Source: Tetrapisispora phaffii CBS 4417 (lineage: Eukaryota > Ascomycota > Saccharomycetes > Saccharomycetales > Saccharomycetaceae). Taken from it: a stretch of DNA of 64,000 nucleotides. Of this stretch, positions 10,491 to 21,310 are shown piece after piece. Below the pieces are notes generated by a model, which did no database searches, was not told the DNA's origin, and saw only the letters and a program-made list of their open reading frames with translations. The DNA lies in the NCBI RefSeq assembly GCF_000236905.1, contig NC_016523.1, forward strand, positions 1-64,000, in the 5' to 3' direction. The translations under genes were made by a program, and so were the position numbers. Each line of letters starts with the position of its first letter. Within the stretch, counting starts at the first letter, position 1.

Positions 10491-12218
10491 ATGTCTTCAT
10501 ACAGTCATGGCAATGATGATGTTGATGGTGGGAAGTTTTTCACTGTGAGTAAACTACAGTTGTTGAATCATGAGAAATTTCTTTTGAAAGAGTTGGTTTT
10601 GACTAGTAGGTCTCCAGATACTATTCAGTTTCCATTATCTGAATTTCCACGTGTTAACGTCAATGTTCCAGATTATGTAGGAGGCGAATTGAAGACCCTT
10701 AATGAGTCTTCGATAGCCTATAAGATGACCAAAACAGATGAATTGGGTGAGAGAAAAATACAATCCAATGGCCATTTGCTATCGTGCAGAAAATATTTGT
10801 TCGATGTGTTTAGCTTAAAAAAATATACAGATGGCACTCTTTTCGTGTTGGTTCAAGATTTGATGGATGCGTTATTGGTGGATGGGGATCAAGACGAGTT
10901 CCTATCCAAGTATCATCAGTTTTACCCAATCGTTCCAGATGCATCACAATTAAAATTTATTGAAAAATCAGTTCCAAACTTGTTGAAGAAGAATGAAAAA
11001 CTAAATTGGTCTCCTAAATTCGTCACTGCTAAATCTGCGTTCGTTCAGTTCGGTGCAGCGGTTATATGTGAAGGTACACGTTTGACAGACGATTATTGGG
11101 AAACCGTTGCAAGAGATTCTTCATTGACATCGCATCATAGAGTTTTTAAAATATCTTCCAAACTTCAAAAGTTGTTCTTTAAATTACAACCTTCATTTCT
11201 TGTTGAGCAAGAAAATCAAAAGAAAGAACAAGAACATATGAAAAATACACAAGCAAACAGTCAATATAATCTTGACAATTTGGAATTGCCATCTTTGCTC
11301 ATAATGGAACAGCCATCTTCAGAGATTAAAAATAAGTACTTGAAAGATTTCAGTGTTGGGAATTCCACCACAGTGTCGGTACCGGGACAAAATATCAGCG
11401 GATCTTTGGAACTAAGTACACAATATAAAATACCAAAATATCATAACAGATTTTCTTTTGTTCAAGCAATTCAAAACAATGCCATGGATATACCCATCGA
11501 CCAAGAGCTAAACTTGGAAGGAAGCGCGACTGAATCAGAGACAAATACGAATAGTCAATCCAGACCTATGACACCTTCTCAAGGAAATCAGGATGCAGCC
11601 CATAGCAAACCTGTGAGTCGTATGTTGAGTAGCCTATTAAACTCCACGTCGTCATCAGGAAACAAATCTCGTAAGAAAACTTCGGAATCGACGCCCTATT
11701 TCAAGGATTCAAGACTTATAGAACCAGATCTAATTATCAATGGCTGGAAATTTGAGTCCTTACCTTTAATCAATGAAAATAATACAGATAAATCACTACA
11801 GCCATATTCATTCAGGGGCTTGCCTTACTTTCATAAAGATAAACTTATTGGTAGATTAAAGAATTTGACACCAAATAATATAAGGGAATTGGAACACATG
11901 CACGATTCGATTGCTGCTAATACCGGTATTCAAACAGCTAGAAGAGTAAGGAAATCAAGATGGTTTAAATATTGGCAATACAAGGCTGGAGTACCCATAG
12001 GTTTATACGAAAATCAACAGGATTACTTCAAAAACGTCTATTTAAATGAAATATTAAAACAGGTAACGGTAGAAACGCATTACGACGAACATTCTCATTC
12101 AGATAAAACAGTTACCACCATTAGAATTCCAAATGCTAATTTTTTAACAAACAATAATATACAAGGAGTTGAACCTCCATACTCTTCTTTCTTTGAAAAA
12201 GCAGAGTATAGAAAATAA
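10491..12218 (+). CDS. SWP82: SWI/SNF subunit Swp82 homologue
   Basis: 575 residues with the layout of the Swp82/Rsc7 (Npl6) family. A conserved N-terminal half has blocks such as FPRVNVNVPDYVGGE, LLSCRKYLFDVF and FVQFGAAVICEGTRLTDDYWE. A low-complexity Ser/Asn-rich middle (about residues 340-410) follows, then a conserved C-terminal block ending in the YKAGVPIGLYENQ region. Swp82 is a yeast SWI/SNF chromatin-remodelling subunit acting in the nucleus; its paralogue Npl6 is in RSC. I choose Swp82 over Npl6 because the next genes (EMP47, RGD2) follow SWP82 in S. cerevisiae chromosome VI order, and because of length (Swp82 about 620, Npl6 about 435). The ATG at 10491 opens the conserved part; an overlapping short frame at 10366 is not coding. 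Confidence 0.88.
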   Translation: MSSYSHGNDDVDGGKFFTVSKLQLLNHEKFLLKELVLTSRSPDTIQFPLSEFPRVNVNVPDYVGGELKTLNESSIAYKMTKTDELGERKIQSNGHLLSCRKYLFDVFSLKKYTDGTLFVLVQDLMDALLVDGDQDEFLSKYHQFYPIVPDASQLKFIEKSVPNLLKKNEKLNWSPKFVTAKSAFVQFGAAVICEGTRLTDDYWETVARDSSLTSHHRVFKISSKLQKLFFKLQPSFLVEQENQKKEQEHMKNTQANSQYNLDNLELPSLLIMEQPSSEIKNKYLKDFSVGNSTTVSVPGQNISGSLELSTQYKIPKYHNRFSFVQAIQNNAMDIPIDQELNLEGSATESETNTNSQSRPMTPSQGNQDAAHSKPVSRMLSSLLNSTSSSGNKSRKKTSESTPYFKDSRLIEPDLIINGWKFESLPLINENNTDKSLQPYSFRGLPYFHKDKLIGRLKNLTPNNIRELEHMHDSIAANTGIQTARRVRKSRWFKYWQYKAGVPIGLYENQQDYFKNVYLNEILKQVTVETHYDEHSHSDKTVTTIRIPNANFLTNNNIQGVEPPYSSFFEKAEYRK

Positions 12219-12324
12219 TTACAGGGATTATAGATAAGATAAAATATAATATAATAATATAATAATCAAATTAAAATATTTCATACGGATGAGTTTCTAA
12301 TTTATATGAGTATCTTGAAGTTCT

Positions 12325-13605
12325 TTACAATAATTTTGTCTTTACAATTTCTTGTCTGATTCTGAAAGTATGATATGCCATCACTAGCATAATTGCAATC
12401 AAAGGTAATAACCAAATGAATAATTTTCTTAAAATTTCATCTAGTTGAGGACCATTGTGGACTTGATGTTTTGATGTTTCTCTAAGTTTTTCTTGTTCAT
12501 TGATCACTTTCTCTAATTTTTCATTCATTGCTAGGAAGTCTTTAAAGCTATCATTATTTTCCAAATCATTTTTATTTTGACCATTTGAAGGTTGGTTAGC
12601 CACTACTCTTGAAAGTTGGTCAACATTCTCTGCCAATTCCTTTTGGATTTTAACTATAGAAAGCAGTTTCTCTTCTAAGTTGGCAATATCATTGGCTAAG
12701 ATTTTACCTTCAACTTTATCTAATTTTTTGTATAGTTCATAATTTGAAATTTGATTAGATTCCAATTCCAGTTTTGAAGATTCGATCAATTTTTCCTTAC
12801 CTGAATCCTTATCGATTATCTTTGTTAAGTATTTTGGTTGTGGCATTGATTTTTTATTCGGTATCATTGAATCAGAAATTACACCGTTATATAACTTCAT
12901 ATTCAATATTTCAAAGGACTCTACATTATCAGCATTGTTAGCAGTAACACCGATCGAGTACGAACCCTTTGGGATTTTGATTTTTCTAGTTTGGAAACAC
13001 ACCTTATTATCTAATTGCAATTTCAACAGATTATTATCATCTGCATTGTAAGTTAAACGTAAAGATGTCGGAACTGATGAATCTTGATAAGACAATAAAC
13101 ATGAAGCAAAACTGCTATCATACAAATTTTTTTCAGCAAAATTGATGGAACCATCATTCAACAATGCATTCAGAGCACTTCCGACTGGACTTGAATTATC
13201 CACTAATAACTGTAAACCTTCAAATGTGGAGGGTCCATTGAATAGATTCTTATTTTTTTCTTTACTTGAGTCGGTGAACCAAAATGATAAACCACCTTTC
13301 GATTTACCAAAGAAACTGACACTTCTAAAAGTCCATTCAATAGTAAACGAATGGTCCAAATTGTATACATTCTTTAACCATAATGAACCTTTTGTCTTTT
13401 TTTCTGGAGTTAAAACAATCCTACCTTCCGCCAACTTAACAGAATCCTCAGCAGACCAATGCGAAGGAATAGAATCAGCCTTCAGCAAATCAGGCAAAGA
13501 ATACTCTGGCGATAGCTTCAAAGCATCAGTATTACCAACCGGATGACAAAGAACCCGACTAATATTAATGAATAAAAACAGCTGTGATAAAATTCTTAAA
13601 ATCAT
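12325..13605 (-). CDS. EMP47: L-type lectin cargo receptor Emp47
   Basis: 426 residues, type I membrane protein. An N-terminal signal peptide (about residues 1-20) is followed by an L-type lectin-like lumenal domain (about 30-245), a coiled-coil-prone stalk (about 285-375), a single membrane span (about 393-413) and a short cytosolic tail ending KTKLL. That dilysine-type signal is characteristic of Emp47, which cycles between ER and Golgi carrying glycoproteins in COPII/COPI vesicles. Its duplicate Emp46 sits beside SIC1 and BOS1 in S. cerevisiae. Here the single lectin gene is followed by RGD2 and then SIC1-BOS1, so either name is possible by position, but the tail favours EMP47. It is transcribed divergently from RGD2. 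Confidence 0.9.
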   Translation of the reverse strand: MILRILSQLFLFINISRVLCHPVGNTDALKLSPEYSLPDLLKADSIPSHWSAEDSVKLAEGRIVLTPEKKTKGSLWLKNVYNLDHSFTIEWTFRSVSFFGKSKGGLSFWFTDSSKEKNKNLFNGPSTFEGLQLLVDNSSPVGSALNALLNDGSINFAEKNLYDSSFASCLLSYQDSSVPTSLRLTYNADDNNLLKLQLDNKVCFQTRKIKIPKGSYSIGVTANNADNVESFEILNMKLYNGVISDSMIPNKKSMPQPKYLTKIIDKDSGKEKLIESSKLELESNQISNYELYKKLDKVEGKILANDIANLEEKLLSIVKIQKELAENVDQLSRVVANQPSNGQNKNDLENNDSFKDFLAMNEKLEKVINEQEKLRETSKHQVHNGPQLDEILRKLFIWLLPLIAIMLVMAYHTFRIRQEIVKTKLL

Positions 13606-14560
13606 GACGCAAACATATACGTTGTTTCTTTGAACTTCAACCTAAATGAAGCTACTAAGGAAAAACTCAAAAACACAATCCTAATCACTATTCCTCAAGC
13701 CTCACTAGGTGAAACCCCACGCTGTTAAATATCAACAACGTCAACCTTTAAAATGAAATGTGTTCTATTTAAAGGTATTCAGCTATCTTTATGATTCAAT
13801 GATTCGATGTTACTAACTCTTAAAAGTAACAATTTATTGCACCGCGTCGGGGTAAGTAAAACCTTCGCAATAAAGCAAATAACTTTCTTATTTAAACAGT
13901 AAAGGGTATATATATAGAATAACCTTTTGATGTCTTTCGAAAGGATTATCTTCCTTTATAAATCAGTTTATTAAGTTAGAGTTATACGGTTTCTTTCGAG
14001 GTAAAAAGAAATAAATCTTAGGAGTGGATTTGATTTCTTTGAAACTTAAAGCAGTACTGAATCAGGCCAATTTTAGTCGCAGTAAGGTTTGTGTATTCGT
14101 TTGGTGGTTTGGGTGACAATCAGTGGTTAAATAGTGGACTGTCAGCAGTAAAGCTTTGGATCGTGTTTTTTTCATTTTTGGTTTCAGCTATAGAGAGGTA
14201 TAGTTTTTTGTTGGTTTCTTGGCGGGTTTGTTAGAGCAAAAAAAGAATTTTTGTTTGCATTGAAATTTTGGTGTAATTTGCTATAAATGGTAACAATTTT
14301 TAGAGAGTTTTTTGATCATTGTTTGAAAAACCATGCAAAGGTAGTGGTGGTGTCTAACTCATATATAGATAGATCTGCCAAAGCTAAAAGAACACAAAAT
14401 ATAAGAACTCACAGAGCCTAAGGAAGCAGGTATATTTGTTTGTTACACATTGCATATAAACACATATATAAAAAGAAGGAATTGTTGAAAGCAAGGGATT
14501 TGTATTCGGTTTACAGACACTGACTGAGGTAAGATCAAGAGCAATAATAATTGGTTTGTG
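13606..14560. other. Divergent EMP47-RGD2 intergenic region
   Basis: About 950 bases holding both promoters. I see no RNA gene and no clear regulator consensus. Pyrimidine-poor, T-interrupted sequence precedes the RGD2 ATG, with a TATATATAAA tract at about 14464-14473 as a plausible core element. Confidence 0.5.
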
Positions 14561-16723
14561 ATGCCTAGTTTTGCAGAGAGTTTCTGGTCGAATGACTTGA
14601 ATTCTGGGCTGGCTCAGCTTTTCGATAGGTTATACCACGGCTGTGAACAATGCGACGAGTTTACTCAATTGTTCGCTTCAAGAATGCAGTATGAGGTAGC
14701 CTATGGTAGACAATTATTTGGTGTAAGAAATAATGTCGAAAATATAAATGATTTCCAAGATTCTTCCAGCACTGTAGAATCGAGTTTGCAAAAAATGATA
14801 GATGCAACATCCAATGAAGGTAAGAATCATTTGGATATTGCAGCAAACTTGGAAGAATTAGTGTTGAAACCTTTTAGCAAATGGTGTGAGGATCATAGGG
14901 GACGTGTTAAATATTCTGAAGATATTTTGAAAAAAAATGCTAAGAATTTCCAAAAGTCAAGAGCATATGTGGCAAAATTAGAGAAGGAGTATTTTAACAG
15001 TTGCAGAAAACTGGAAACTTATAGAAACACAAATTTTTCCGAAGATCAGCTAAGAAAGGCTATGAGTGCCTTAAAAATTCAACAAAAATATGATAAACAT
15101 ATTGAGAAGGAAAAAGATTATCAACATTTTGCTACAATTGCTGATATTAACTTTGATTATAAGACGATGAGAGAAACTTTAAAACTGTTTTTGACTGGCT
15201 TACCTAAAGAAGAATTTAAACTGCCTTTAATAAGTTATTCTTTCCCAAATACTAATAATGGTAGTGACATAACAAAATTTATTATAAAATATTTTTCCCT
15301 GAAGGATTCTGATCATGCAGAAACTTTTGCTCAAGAACTGATTACTTTAGGGTTTTTAAAACATTGCAATGGTGTAGGGAACAATTTTGTTAATTCAGAA
15401 AAATTCCAATATCAATGGAAAAAAGATGCTTATAAGTTTGCCAAAGTTCCATATCCAAATGAAATTGATAATATTGTTCGAAATAATGATGAAGTAACAG
15501 AATCATTAGTGTCGCATTACATGGATGAAATAACAGCATCAACCCCAGATATCGAAGTATCAATACGAGATAAACCAGAACTTACAAATGAAGAAAGTAT
15601 TTTATTTCAACTGGTTAAAGATGTTGAAGATGCGGACACAAAATATCGTCAAGAGAGTTATAAAATGGATAATTTAAGATGCTCTATCGAAGAACTAATG
15701 GTCGATCACTTAACGTTTATGGAGAAATGTGAATTGGATAGATTAAAAGCTATCAAAAAAGTAACGTTCGATTTTTATTCTGTTTTTGTAAATAAAATAA
15801 CTTCCATAAAGTTGAATGTTGACAGGTTAATGGAAAGTGAAGAAGCAATAGATCCAACTCAAGATTTACTGCAACTAATAAAAGAACATAGAACAGGGTA
15901 TTTCCAACCTAAAGTCATTACTTATAATAACTTTTATAATCCGGGAACTACTCAGAATTTTGGTATTGATCTAGAAACTAGAAGCAGACTAGATAAGAGA
16001 GTTGTTCCATTGATAATATCGGCAATATTGCTCTATATGGACAATATATATCCTGACTTAGACAATGATAAAGTGAGGATTTCTATTTGGATAAGTCCTG
16101 TGAAACTAAATTTAACGCATGAATTGAGGGCTATTCTGAATAGAAAACAATTCCAAGATGAAGGAGAGATAATAGAGCTTTTAAAACAATCAAAATATGA
16201 ACCAAGCACGGTAGCCAGTGTTCTGAAGATCTATTTACTAGAGTTACCGAATGCATTGATCAAAAATGATATAACAGATGTTCTAAAAGCACTGTATTTA
16301 GATTATTCATCTCCAGCAACCTCGCATGATTCTATAGAAGACAAAAGTATAACTGAGAAACTTAATGAGGAAGTGGTAACTGATAAAGATGATAAAGATG
16401 TGATTTTGGACAATAAAGATATGAAAAGGATTAAAGGATTATCAGCAATATTAGCTTCACTTTCCAAGCCTCGCATTGCAACATTAGCTGCCATAATTAC
16501 GCATTTTCATAGGCTTATCCAAATATTAAAAATGGGTGAGAATGGAGAACACACTGCTCTCGAATTTAGCAATTCAATCTCTAGAGAATTTGCCAATTGT
16601 ATTATTGAAGTTAATATTCATGATGGGAATGACTTGGGTTTTAAGATCTTTTACGATCTTTTACAATATAAACATGAGATTATTAATTTCCTAAAAGAGC
16701 ATAACTCCAAGTCTAAAAAATAA
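14561..16723 (+). CDS. RGD2: Rho GTPase-activating protein Rgd2
   Basis: 720 residues from the ATG at 14561 (S. cerevisiae Rgd2 is 714); the in-frame GTG just upstream is not a yeast start. The N-terminus is an FCH/F-BAR module (SFWSNDLNSGLAQLFDRLYHG, then a long charged helical part to about residue 200). A DEP-like domain follows (about 215-290, with the hydrophobic FAQELITLGFLKH segment), then a RhoGAP domain (about 465-715, starting FGIDLETRSRL). Rgd2 stimulates GTP hydrolysis by Cdc42 and Rho5 at membranes and the bud neck. The GAP domain lacks the canonical GIFRxSG finger motif; instead VRISIWISPVKL sits at that position, so a non-standard finger is likely. Position next to EMP47 matches chromosome VI. 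Confidence 0.92.
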   Translation: MPSFAESFWSNDLNSGLAQLFDRLYHGCEQCDEFTQLFASRMQYEVAYGRQLFGVRNNVENINDFQDSSSTVESSLQKMIDATSNEGKNHLDIAANLEELVLKPFSKWCEDHRGRVKYSEDILKKNAKNFQKSRAYVAKLEKEYFNSCRKLETYRNTNFSEDQLRKAMSALKIQQKYDKHIEKEKDYQHFATIADINFDYKTMRETLKLFLTGLPKEEFKLPLISYSFPNTNNGSDITKFIIKYFSLKDSDHAETFAQELITLGFLKHCNGVGNNFVNSEKFQYQWKKDAYKFAKVPYPNEIDNIVRNNDEVTESLVSHYMDEITASTPDIEVSIRDKPELTNEESILFQLVKDVEDADTKYRQESYKMDNLRCSIEELMVDHLTFMEKCELDRLKAIKKVTFDFYSVFVNKITSIKLNVDRLMESEEAIDPTQDLLQLIKEHRTGYFQPKVITYNNFYNPGTTQNFGIDLETRSRLDKRVVPLIISAILLYMDNIYPDLDNDKVRISIWISPVKLNLTHELRAILNRKQFQDEGEIIELLKQSKYEPSTVASVLKIYLLELPNALIKNDITDVLKALYLDYSSPATSHDSIEDKSITEKLNEEVVTDKDDKDVILDNKDMKRIKGLSAILASLSKPRIATLAAIITHFHRLIQILKMGENGEHTALEFSNSISREFANCIIEVNIHDGNDLGFKIFYDLLQYKHEIINFLKEHNSKSKK

Positions 16724-16865
16724 AACATTAACATAGTTATTTAATTAACCTTAAATTTCCCTATAACAATATATATAAATTCTATTACAGTACATATTGA
16801 AACTAAGGAGAATAGTAAACCATTTTATTTTATTTGAATATTATCTAATTACCACTATTTATTTA

Positions 16866-17699
16866 TTAATAGTTATCTTTAAAAAGTCTTTTTGGTTTAA
16901 ATTTCTCCTTCTCCTCTGATGTCAATTTCCTTGTTCTAACAATTTTACCATTTTTATTGAAGTATGTCACGACATCTTCGATATTTTGATTATTTTGAAT
17001 CAATTCATTCTTCCTTCTTAAAATCTCTTCTTCAGTTAAAATGTCATCTACTTCAAATGGATTGTATAATTTCGTTTCTTTGACATATTCTGTTCGTTTT
17101 TCTTCAAATATAGATATTGTATTATTTTCATTATGCCATTCATTTTTTATATCTTCTGTTATTATCTGGTTACTCGGGGTGCCTGGTGTCGATCTTCTCA
17201 ATTTATTGAACGTGCCTTCTTCAATAATTGATGATTCTTGAGCTTTTCTTTTGCTCGTATCTTCAAACACAAGTTTATTTGAATTGTTATGGACAAAGTC
17301 TTTATCCTCGTATTCTTCAGATTCTTCTGTATTATCCAAAGGGAAAAGCACTCTACTTATTGATTTGCTGTCAGACACAATCTGCGACGGAGTTAACAAT
17401 CTTGGACTTTCAGTGGCTTGATTAATAGGAGTCCTTAGTGAGTCCTTAGAGTGAGTGTTGGTGCTATCGAATAAATTTAATGAAGTCCGTTCAGTCTTTT
17501 TTGTGGCTGTAATTGGCGTCACTGGTTGCAATAGTGATTTGGTGCCACCTTTCATCGGGGTCTTTAACGTCCTCGTATCATTATATTCAACGAAATTGTC
17601 ATCAAATATACCAGCATCCATATCTGTATTCCCTAAATCACCATCGCTGTGATGCAAAAACTCACTAGCACCGTTCCTTTTAGGAGTAGAAGGTGCCAT
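16866..17699 (-). CDS. SIC1: Cyclin-dependent kinase inhibitor Sic1
   Basis: 277 residues from the ATG at 17699 (S. cerevisiae Sic1 is 284). The N-terminal two thirds are disordered and hold many minimal CDK sites (STPKR, KTPMK, VTPIT, RTPIN, LTPSQ, STPGT), the multisite phosphodegron read by SCF-Cdc4. The motif RVLFP at mid-protein and the C-terminal inhibitory domain (YNPFEVDDILTEEEI, then IEDVVTYFNKNGKIV and FKPKRLF) closely follow Sic1. It blocks Clb-Cdc28 in G1 and is destroyed to allow S phase. It is divergent from BOS1, its neighbour in S. cerevisiae chromosome XII, and an ACCAGC Swi5/Ace2-type site lies about 80 bases upstream of the start, fitting late-mitotic transcription. Confidence 0.93.
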   Translation of the reverse strand: MAPSTPKRNGASEFLHHSDGDLGNTDMDAGIFDDNFVEYNDTRTLKTPMKGGTKSLLQPVTPITATKKTERTSLNLFDSTNTHSKDSLRTPINQATESPRLLTPSQIVSDSKSISRVLFPLDNTEESEEYEDKDFVHNNSNKLVFEDTSKRKAQESSIIEEGTFNKLRRSTPGTPSNQIITEDIKNEWHNENNTISIFEEKRTEYVKETKLYNPFEVDDILTEEEILRRKNELIQNNQNIEDVVTYFNKNGKIVRTRKLTSEEKEKFKPKRLFKDNY

Positions 17700-18208
17700 C
17701 ACTTCTATGTTTTTTCTATATTAAATCTTAGCAAGTCAGTACAACAACGAATTAAAAAACGGTAAAAACAATGAAACCAACCAGCAGATATATGTTTAAA
17801 TACCGTTACTAAATTATCACGACCTCTTTCTAAACTGTTAACTACTTAAAAATACTTATAATCCCAGTGTAATCAATTACTTTTCCTTATATGGTCACTT
17901 TTTAATATTTCAATTTTTCGATTCTTCATAGTTAACCTCTACGGTTCCGTTATGTAACGTTAAAACATTTTATCATTATTATATTTTTAATCTCAAGTTT
18001 ACCATAAATGACCAAATATATATAATGATATGGTATTCTGATCTCGATCAATTGTTTAATAATAATTATCTCTCTGCTATTTTGTACTTGCTACTGTGCA
18101 TATTAAGATAGATTTTAAGAAGGGAGTGTTTTCAGAGTTCATTGTACGCTGTGCAAGAAGATATAAAATACCATTTACGTTGACAGGTAAGATAGTGTTG
18201 AGTAGGAG
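17700..18208. other. Divergent SIC1-BOS1 intergenic region
   Basis: About 500 bases serving both promoters. Beyond the Swi5/Ace2-type site I see only AT-rich sequence, including ATATATATAATGATAT near 18015. Confidence 0.5.
17780..17785 (+). promoter_or_regulatory. Candidate Swi5/Ace2 site upstream of SIC1
   Basis: ACCAGC, about 80 bases upstream of the SIC1 start. SIC1 is a known Swi5/Ace2 target in S. cerevisiae. The match is short, so this is suggestive only. Confidence 0.4.
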
Positions 18209-18952
18209 ATGAATGCTATTTATAATCATGCTGTGAAACAAAAAAACCAATTAAGAGATGAAATTGCTAAGTTTGAAAGTAATCTAGTGACTGCTCCGAT
18301 TTCTCTTCAAGGTTCTATTTCTGCTACTTTGGTTTCATTTGAAAAAAGTATTAATCAATATAAAGAACAAGTCATCAAATTTCAAAAGGAAAATGGTAAA
18401 AGTACTGAAGAAAGTGTCATCGAAACAATTGCTAAAGGTGGAAGTCGATTAGAATCATTAATCAATGAAAGTAAAGAATTGACTACTAAATATAAGGAAC
18501 TAAAACAAAAATACAATGAAGCTAATGCTCGTACTGAACTATTTGCCAATACTTCGTCCACTGAAAACCCATTCAATGACGCTTCAGCAATGATGAATAA
18601 GAGAAACGTCGGAGTTAGTCAGACTAGCTCTAATGTTGATTCTTCTAATCAAGCAGGTTCTTTACCGATGTATGATGGTTTGCTAAAAGAACAAAATATT
18701 TTCCAAAAAGGTAACGCTCAATTAGATTTGATATTGGAAATGGGTCAACAGTCATTGGAAGACATTATGGAGCAAAATGAAGTGTTAAAAAAAGTCCAAG
18801 ATAGGATGTCTAGTAGTTTAAGAACGCTTGGTGTTTCGGAAGAGACCATTCACCAAATCAATAAAAGAGTGTTTAAAGATAAGCTGATATTTTGGATAGC
18901 TTTATTTTTGTTGTTTTTAGGTATGTACTTAATACTAAAATGGCTGAGATAA
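18209..18952 (+). CDS. BOS1: ER-to-Golgi SNARE Bos1
   Basis: 247 residues, near the 244 of S. cerevisiae Bos1 and matching it closely at both ends ([15 protein letters not shown] at the start; the SNARE core [19 protein letters not shown] through [20 protein letters not shown]). A C-terminal membrane anchor (about residues 226-244) ends KWLR. Bos1 is the GOSR2-type Qb-SNARE that, with Sed5, Bet1 and Sec22, drives fusion of ER-derived vesicles with the cis-Golgi. The N-terminal helical part carries the regulatory domain. The order SIC1-BOS1-FMP25 is as on chromosome XII. No intron is evident. Confidence 0.95.
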   Translation: MNAIYNHAVKQKNQLRDEIAKFESNLVTAPISLQGSISATLVSFEKSINQYKEQVIKFQKENGKSTEESVIETIAKGGSRLESLINESKELTTKYKELKQKYNEANARTELFANTSSTENPFNDASAMMNKRNVGVSQTSSNVDSSNQAGSLPMYDGLLKEQNIFQKGNAQLDLILEMGQQSLEDIMEQNEVLKKVQDRMSSSLRTLGVSEETIHQINKRVFKDKLIFWIALFLLFLGMYLILKWLR

Positions 18953-19106
18953 CTTAAGTGGACTATAAGTATGCACTCAATAAGTAATAATAATAATAAG
19001 AGGAATATACAGATAATACTGAAAAGTTTTGATTAAATAAATATTGTATATAATTTAAGCACAATAATATCTTGTTAGAAATTATTTACAGGATAAGCAG
19101 ATGTTA

Positions 19107-20900
19107 TTAACTTTTCCAATATATACAACATGAGTTTTTACCAGGTTTGATGACTTGCTTTTCATTTAAATGTAGTTTGGTTTCAGTGAACTCATTGAAG
19201 GTCAAGGTAGAATTTGCTTTCAAAATATCTGGCATGTATTGTGGTTTACAAGTCTTGTATTTTTTACCATTTGCTAATTGACCATATGAATTATCTCCCC
19301 ATAAAAGTACACTTTTATCGTTGGTAGTACCAACAACAAAATCGCCTCCACATGATAAGTCTTCAATCTTTGTGGAATCATTATTACTTACTTTGATTGG
19401 AGATGGTTCTTCTTGTGAATTTTTGTATCTACCGTTTCCCAAAGTACCATTCTTACCATTACCAAAAGAGAAAAATATTCTTTTACTAATATTTGAATTG
19501 TTTTTATAGTATTCATTTTCTGTTTGACTTGTCATTTCAACAAAGGAAGTTTCATCAGAAGCAAAAATATTCTGACATTTAAATTTTTCATCTCTTGTAA
19601 AATAAGATTGAAATTTTCCAATCTTTTTAGGGTATGAAACATATTCATTATTATATGAAATTGGTAATCCTAATTGGCCAAAAAGGTTAGAACCAAATGC
19701 AAATACACTCCCTTCTTTATCTTTTGCAATTGTATGTCTAGCACCGCATGCAATTTGATCAATTTCTCTTGTAATTAACTTTTTATCTTCATTCAATCCT
19801 GCATTCAATAATTCGATCTCATATAACTTATTAGTTTTGGGCATAGGATCGAATTGAGAAAAAATAGGTATCCCAAATTGCCCATATGATTTAATATTAT
19901 CATTTCTCACATCCGTTATACCAGTAGAACAAGAATATGCTTTGCATGCATTTGATATCAATACTAGATGATTATCACCTGTATCGAAATCTTTGATGTA
20001 GTTTTCATTTTTATGTTTAAATGCTTGATCAGTATCCAAACTTAAATTATAGTTCTGATATGTTTTCCATGGTTTAACCCACGATCTTCTTGAGCTAATA
20101 TGACTATATCTCATCTCATGATCAGCTACTGGGATAATTAAAATCTTACCAGCTTTTGTTAAAGCGTAAGCTATTTCATTAGAATATTTAACACTAATTA
20201 GATTTTGATCAATAAGGAGGAACTCATGGCTGCTGGTGTCCCATTTAATTAGATCACCATTTTGGTCAATTGCTAAATTTGGTAAACTATCCTTTGGAGA
20301 TAAACAAATATCTCTAAATTTTTGGTTATCAAACTGAGATATTCTCGTCGGATACAAGAGATCATTTGTTGCTGTTTGACCCCAAACATATACACCTGGC
20401 ACATCGAAAGCCTTCTCATCGATAGGTATTATGGGCAATATGGGAGCCGTGGATTTGGTATTATCAGATTTCTTTTTTGATGATTTCTTTTGTATTGAAT
20501 CCTTATTGTATTTTAGGTCAAACCTCAATTTGCGATCTAAGTACCACCTATGAATTGAAGTCCATTTACTGTAAATTGTAATAACCCCACCTAATGTTAC
20601 TAATATTCCTAGACCTTGTAACATAGCCTTCAGCTTGGCCATCTTTTCTATTCTATCTGCATATTCCTTACTCAATTCTTCCTCTGATTTCTCTTGCCAT
20701 TGGAAGTTTTGTCGTTTCTTATCTGCCTTATATTCATTTGATGTTAACCTTGGAGCAAGTAACTCAGCCTCATCATATTTTGGAGTATTTGAGGACTTCC
20801 TGGTGAAACTTTTGTTCAAAAGGGCAAACGTTTGCAATTGATGATTGCAATTCAATAATCTATAGGTTATCCCCTTTTTTAGCAATTGTCTTCTTATCAT
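19107..20900 (-). CDS. FMP25: Mitochondrial RCC1-repeat protein Fmp25
   Basis: 597 residues from the ATG at 20900 (the in-frame TTG one codon earlier is discounted). The N-terminus is basic and lacks acidic residues over the first 30 positions (MIRRQLLKKG...), a likely mitochondrial presequence. A membrane segment follows at about residues 93-110 (LGILVTLGGVITIY). The rest holds degenerate RCC1-type repeats, seen as CGARHTIAKDKEGSVFAFGSN, then FGNGKNGTLGNGRYKN and LWGDNSYGQLANGKKYK. In S. cerevisiae Fmp25 is an inner-membrane protein needed for assembly of cytochrome bc1 complex. It is transcribed divergently from FMP32, another respiratory assembly gene, although the two come from different chromosomes in S. 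cerevisiae. Confidence 0.9.
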   Translation of the reverse strand: MIRRQLLKKGITYRLLNCNHQLQTFALLNKSFTRKSSNTPKYDEAELLAPRLTSNEYKADKKRQNFQWQEKSEEELSKEYADRIEKMAKLKAMLQGLGILVTLGGVITIYSKWTSIHRWYLDRKLRFDLKYNKDSIQKKSSKKKSDNTKSTAPILPIIPIDEKAFDVPGVYVWGQTATNDLLYPTRISQFDNQKFRDICLSPKDSLPNLAIDQNGDLIKWDTSSHEFLLIDQNLISVKYSNEIAYALTKAGKILIIPVADHEMRYSHISSRRSWVKPWKTYQNYNLSLDTDQAFKHKNENYIKDFDTGDNHLVLISNACKAYSCSTGITDVRNDNIKSYGQFGIPIFSQFDPMPKTNKLYEIELLNAGLNEDKKLITREIDQIACGARHTIAKDKEGSVFAFGSNLFGQLGLPISYNNEYVSYPKKIGKFQSYFTRDEKFKCQNIFASDETSFVEMTSQTENEYYKNNSNISKRIFFSFGNGKNGTLGNGRYKNSQEEPSPIKVSNNDSTKIEDLSCGGDFVVGTTNDKSVLLWGDNSYGQLANGKKYKTCKPQYMPDILKANSTLTFNEFTETKLHLNEKQVIKPGKNSCCIYWKS

Positions 20901-21310
20901 CAAAATCTATGAAATTTTCCCTTATATAACTGAGTTACTTAGCAGCATACAAAAAATGTATTCTTTTAACTAACAATTGAAAGTATATTCTGTTCAGAAT
21001 TGGATTGATATTTAATATATCAAAGTAACTTCACAGTGTCTTACTTACTTACTTTCGATTTTCCAATGACTAATGAAGATTATTAAAATTCTTTTTTATC
21101 TTTCCTTAAATATAAGATTTTGCTAAAAGAAATAAAAATAATTCTAATAACTTTTATAACAGTTTAATTGATATAAAACGTAAAGGTTATAGGATAAGAT
21201 ATTATTATACTTGAAAGTAAGAGAAAGGAAATTGTCATCATTATATTGGTGTTGACGTTATTAATTTTGTAGTGGGCGAATTAGGTGATCAATAACGGAA
21301 TAATCAAGCA
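20901..21310. other. Divergent FMP25-FMP32 promoter region
   Basis: About 400 bases between two mitochondrial assembly genes. A CCAATGA (21063-21069) fits the Hap2/3/4/5 CCAAT-box core and could serve both. This is a short match. Confidence 0.4.
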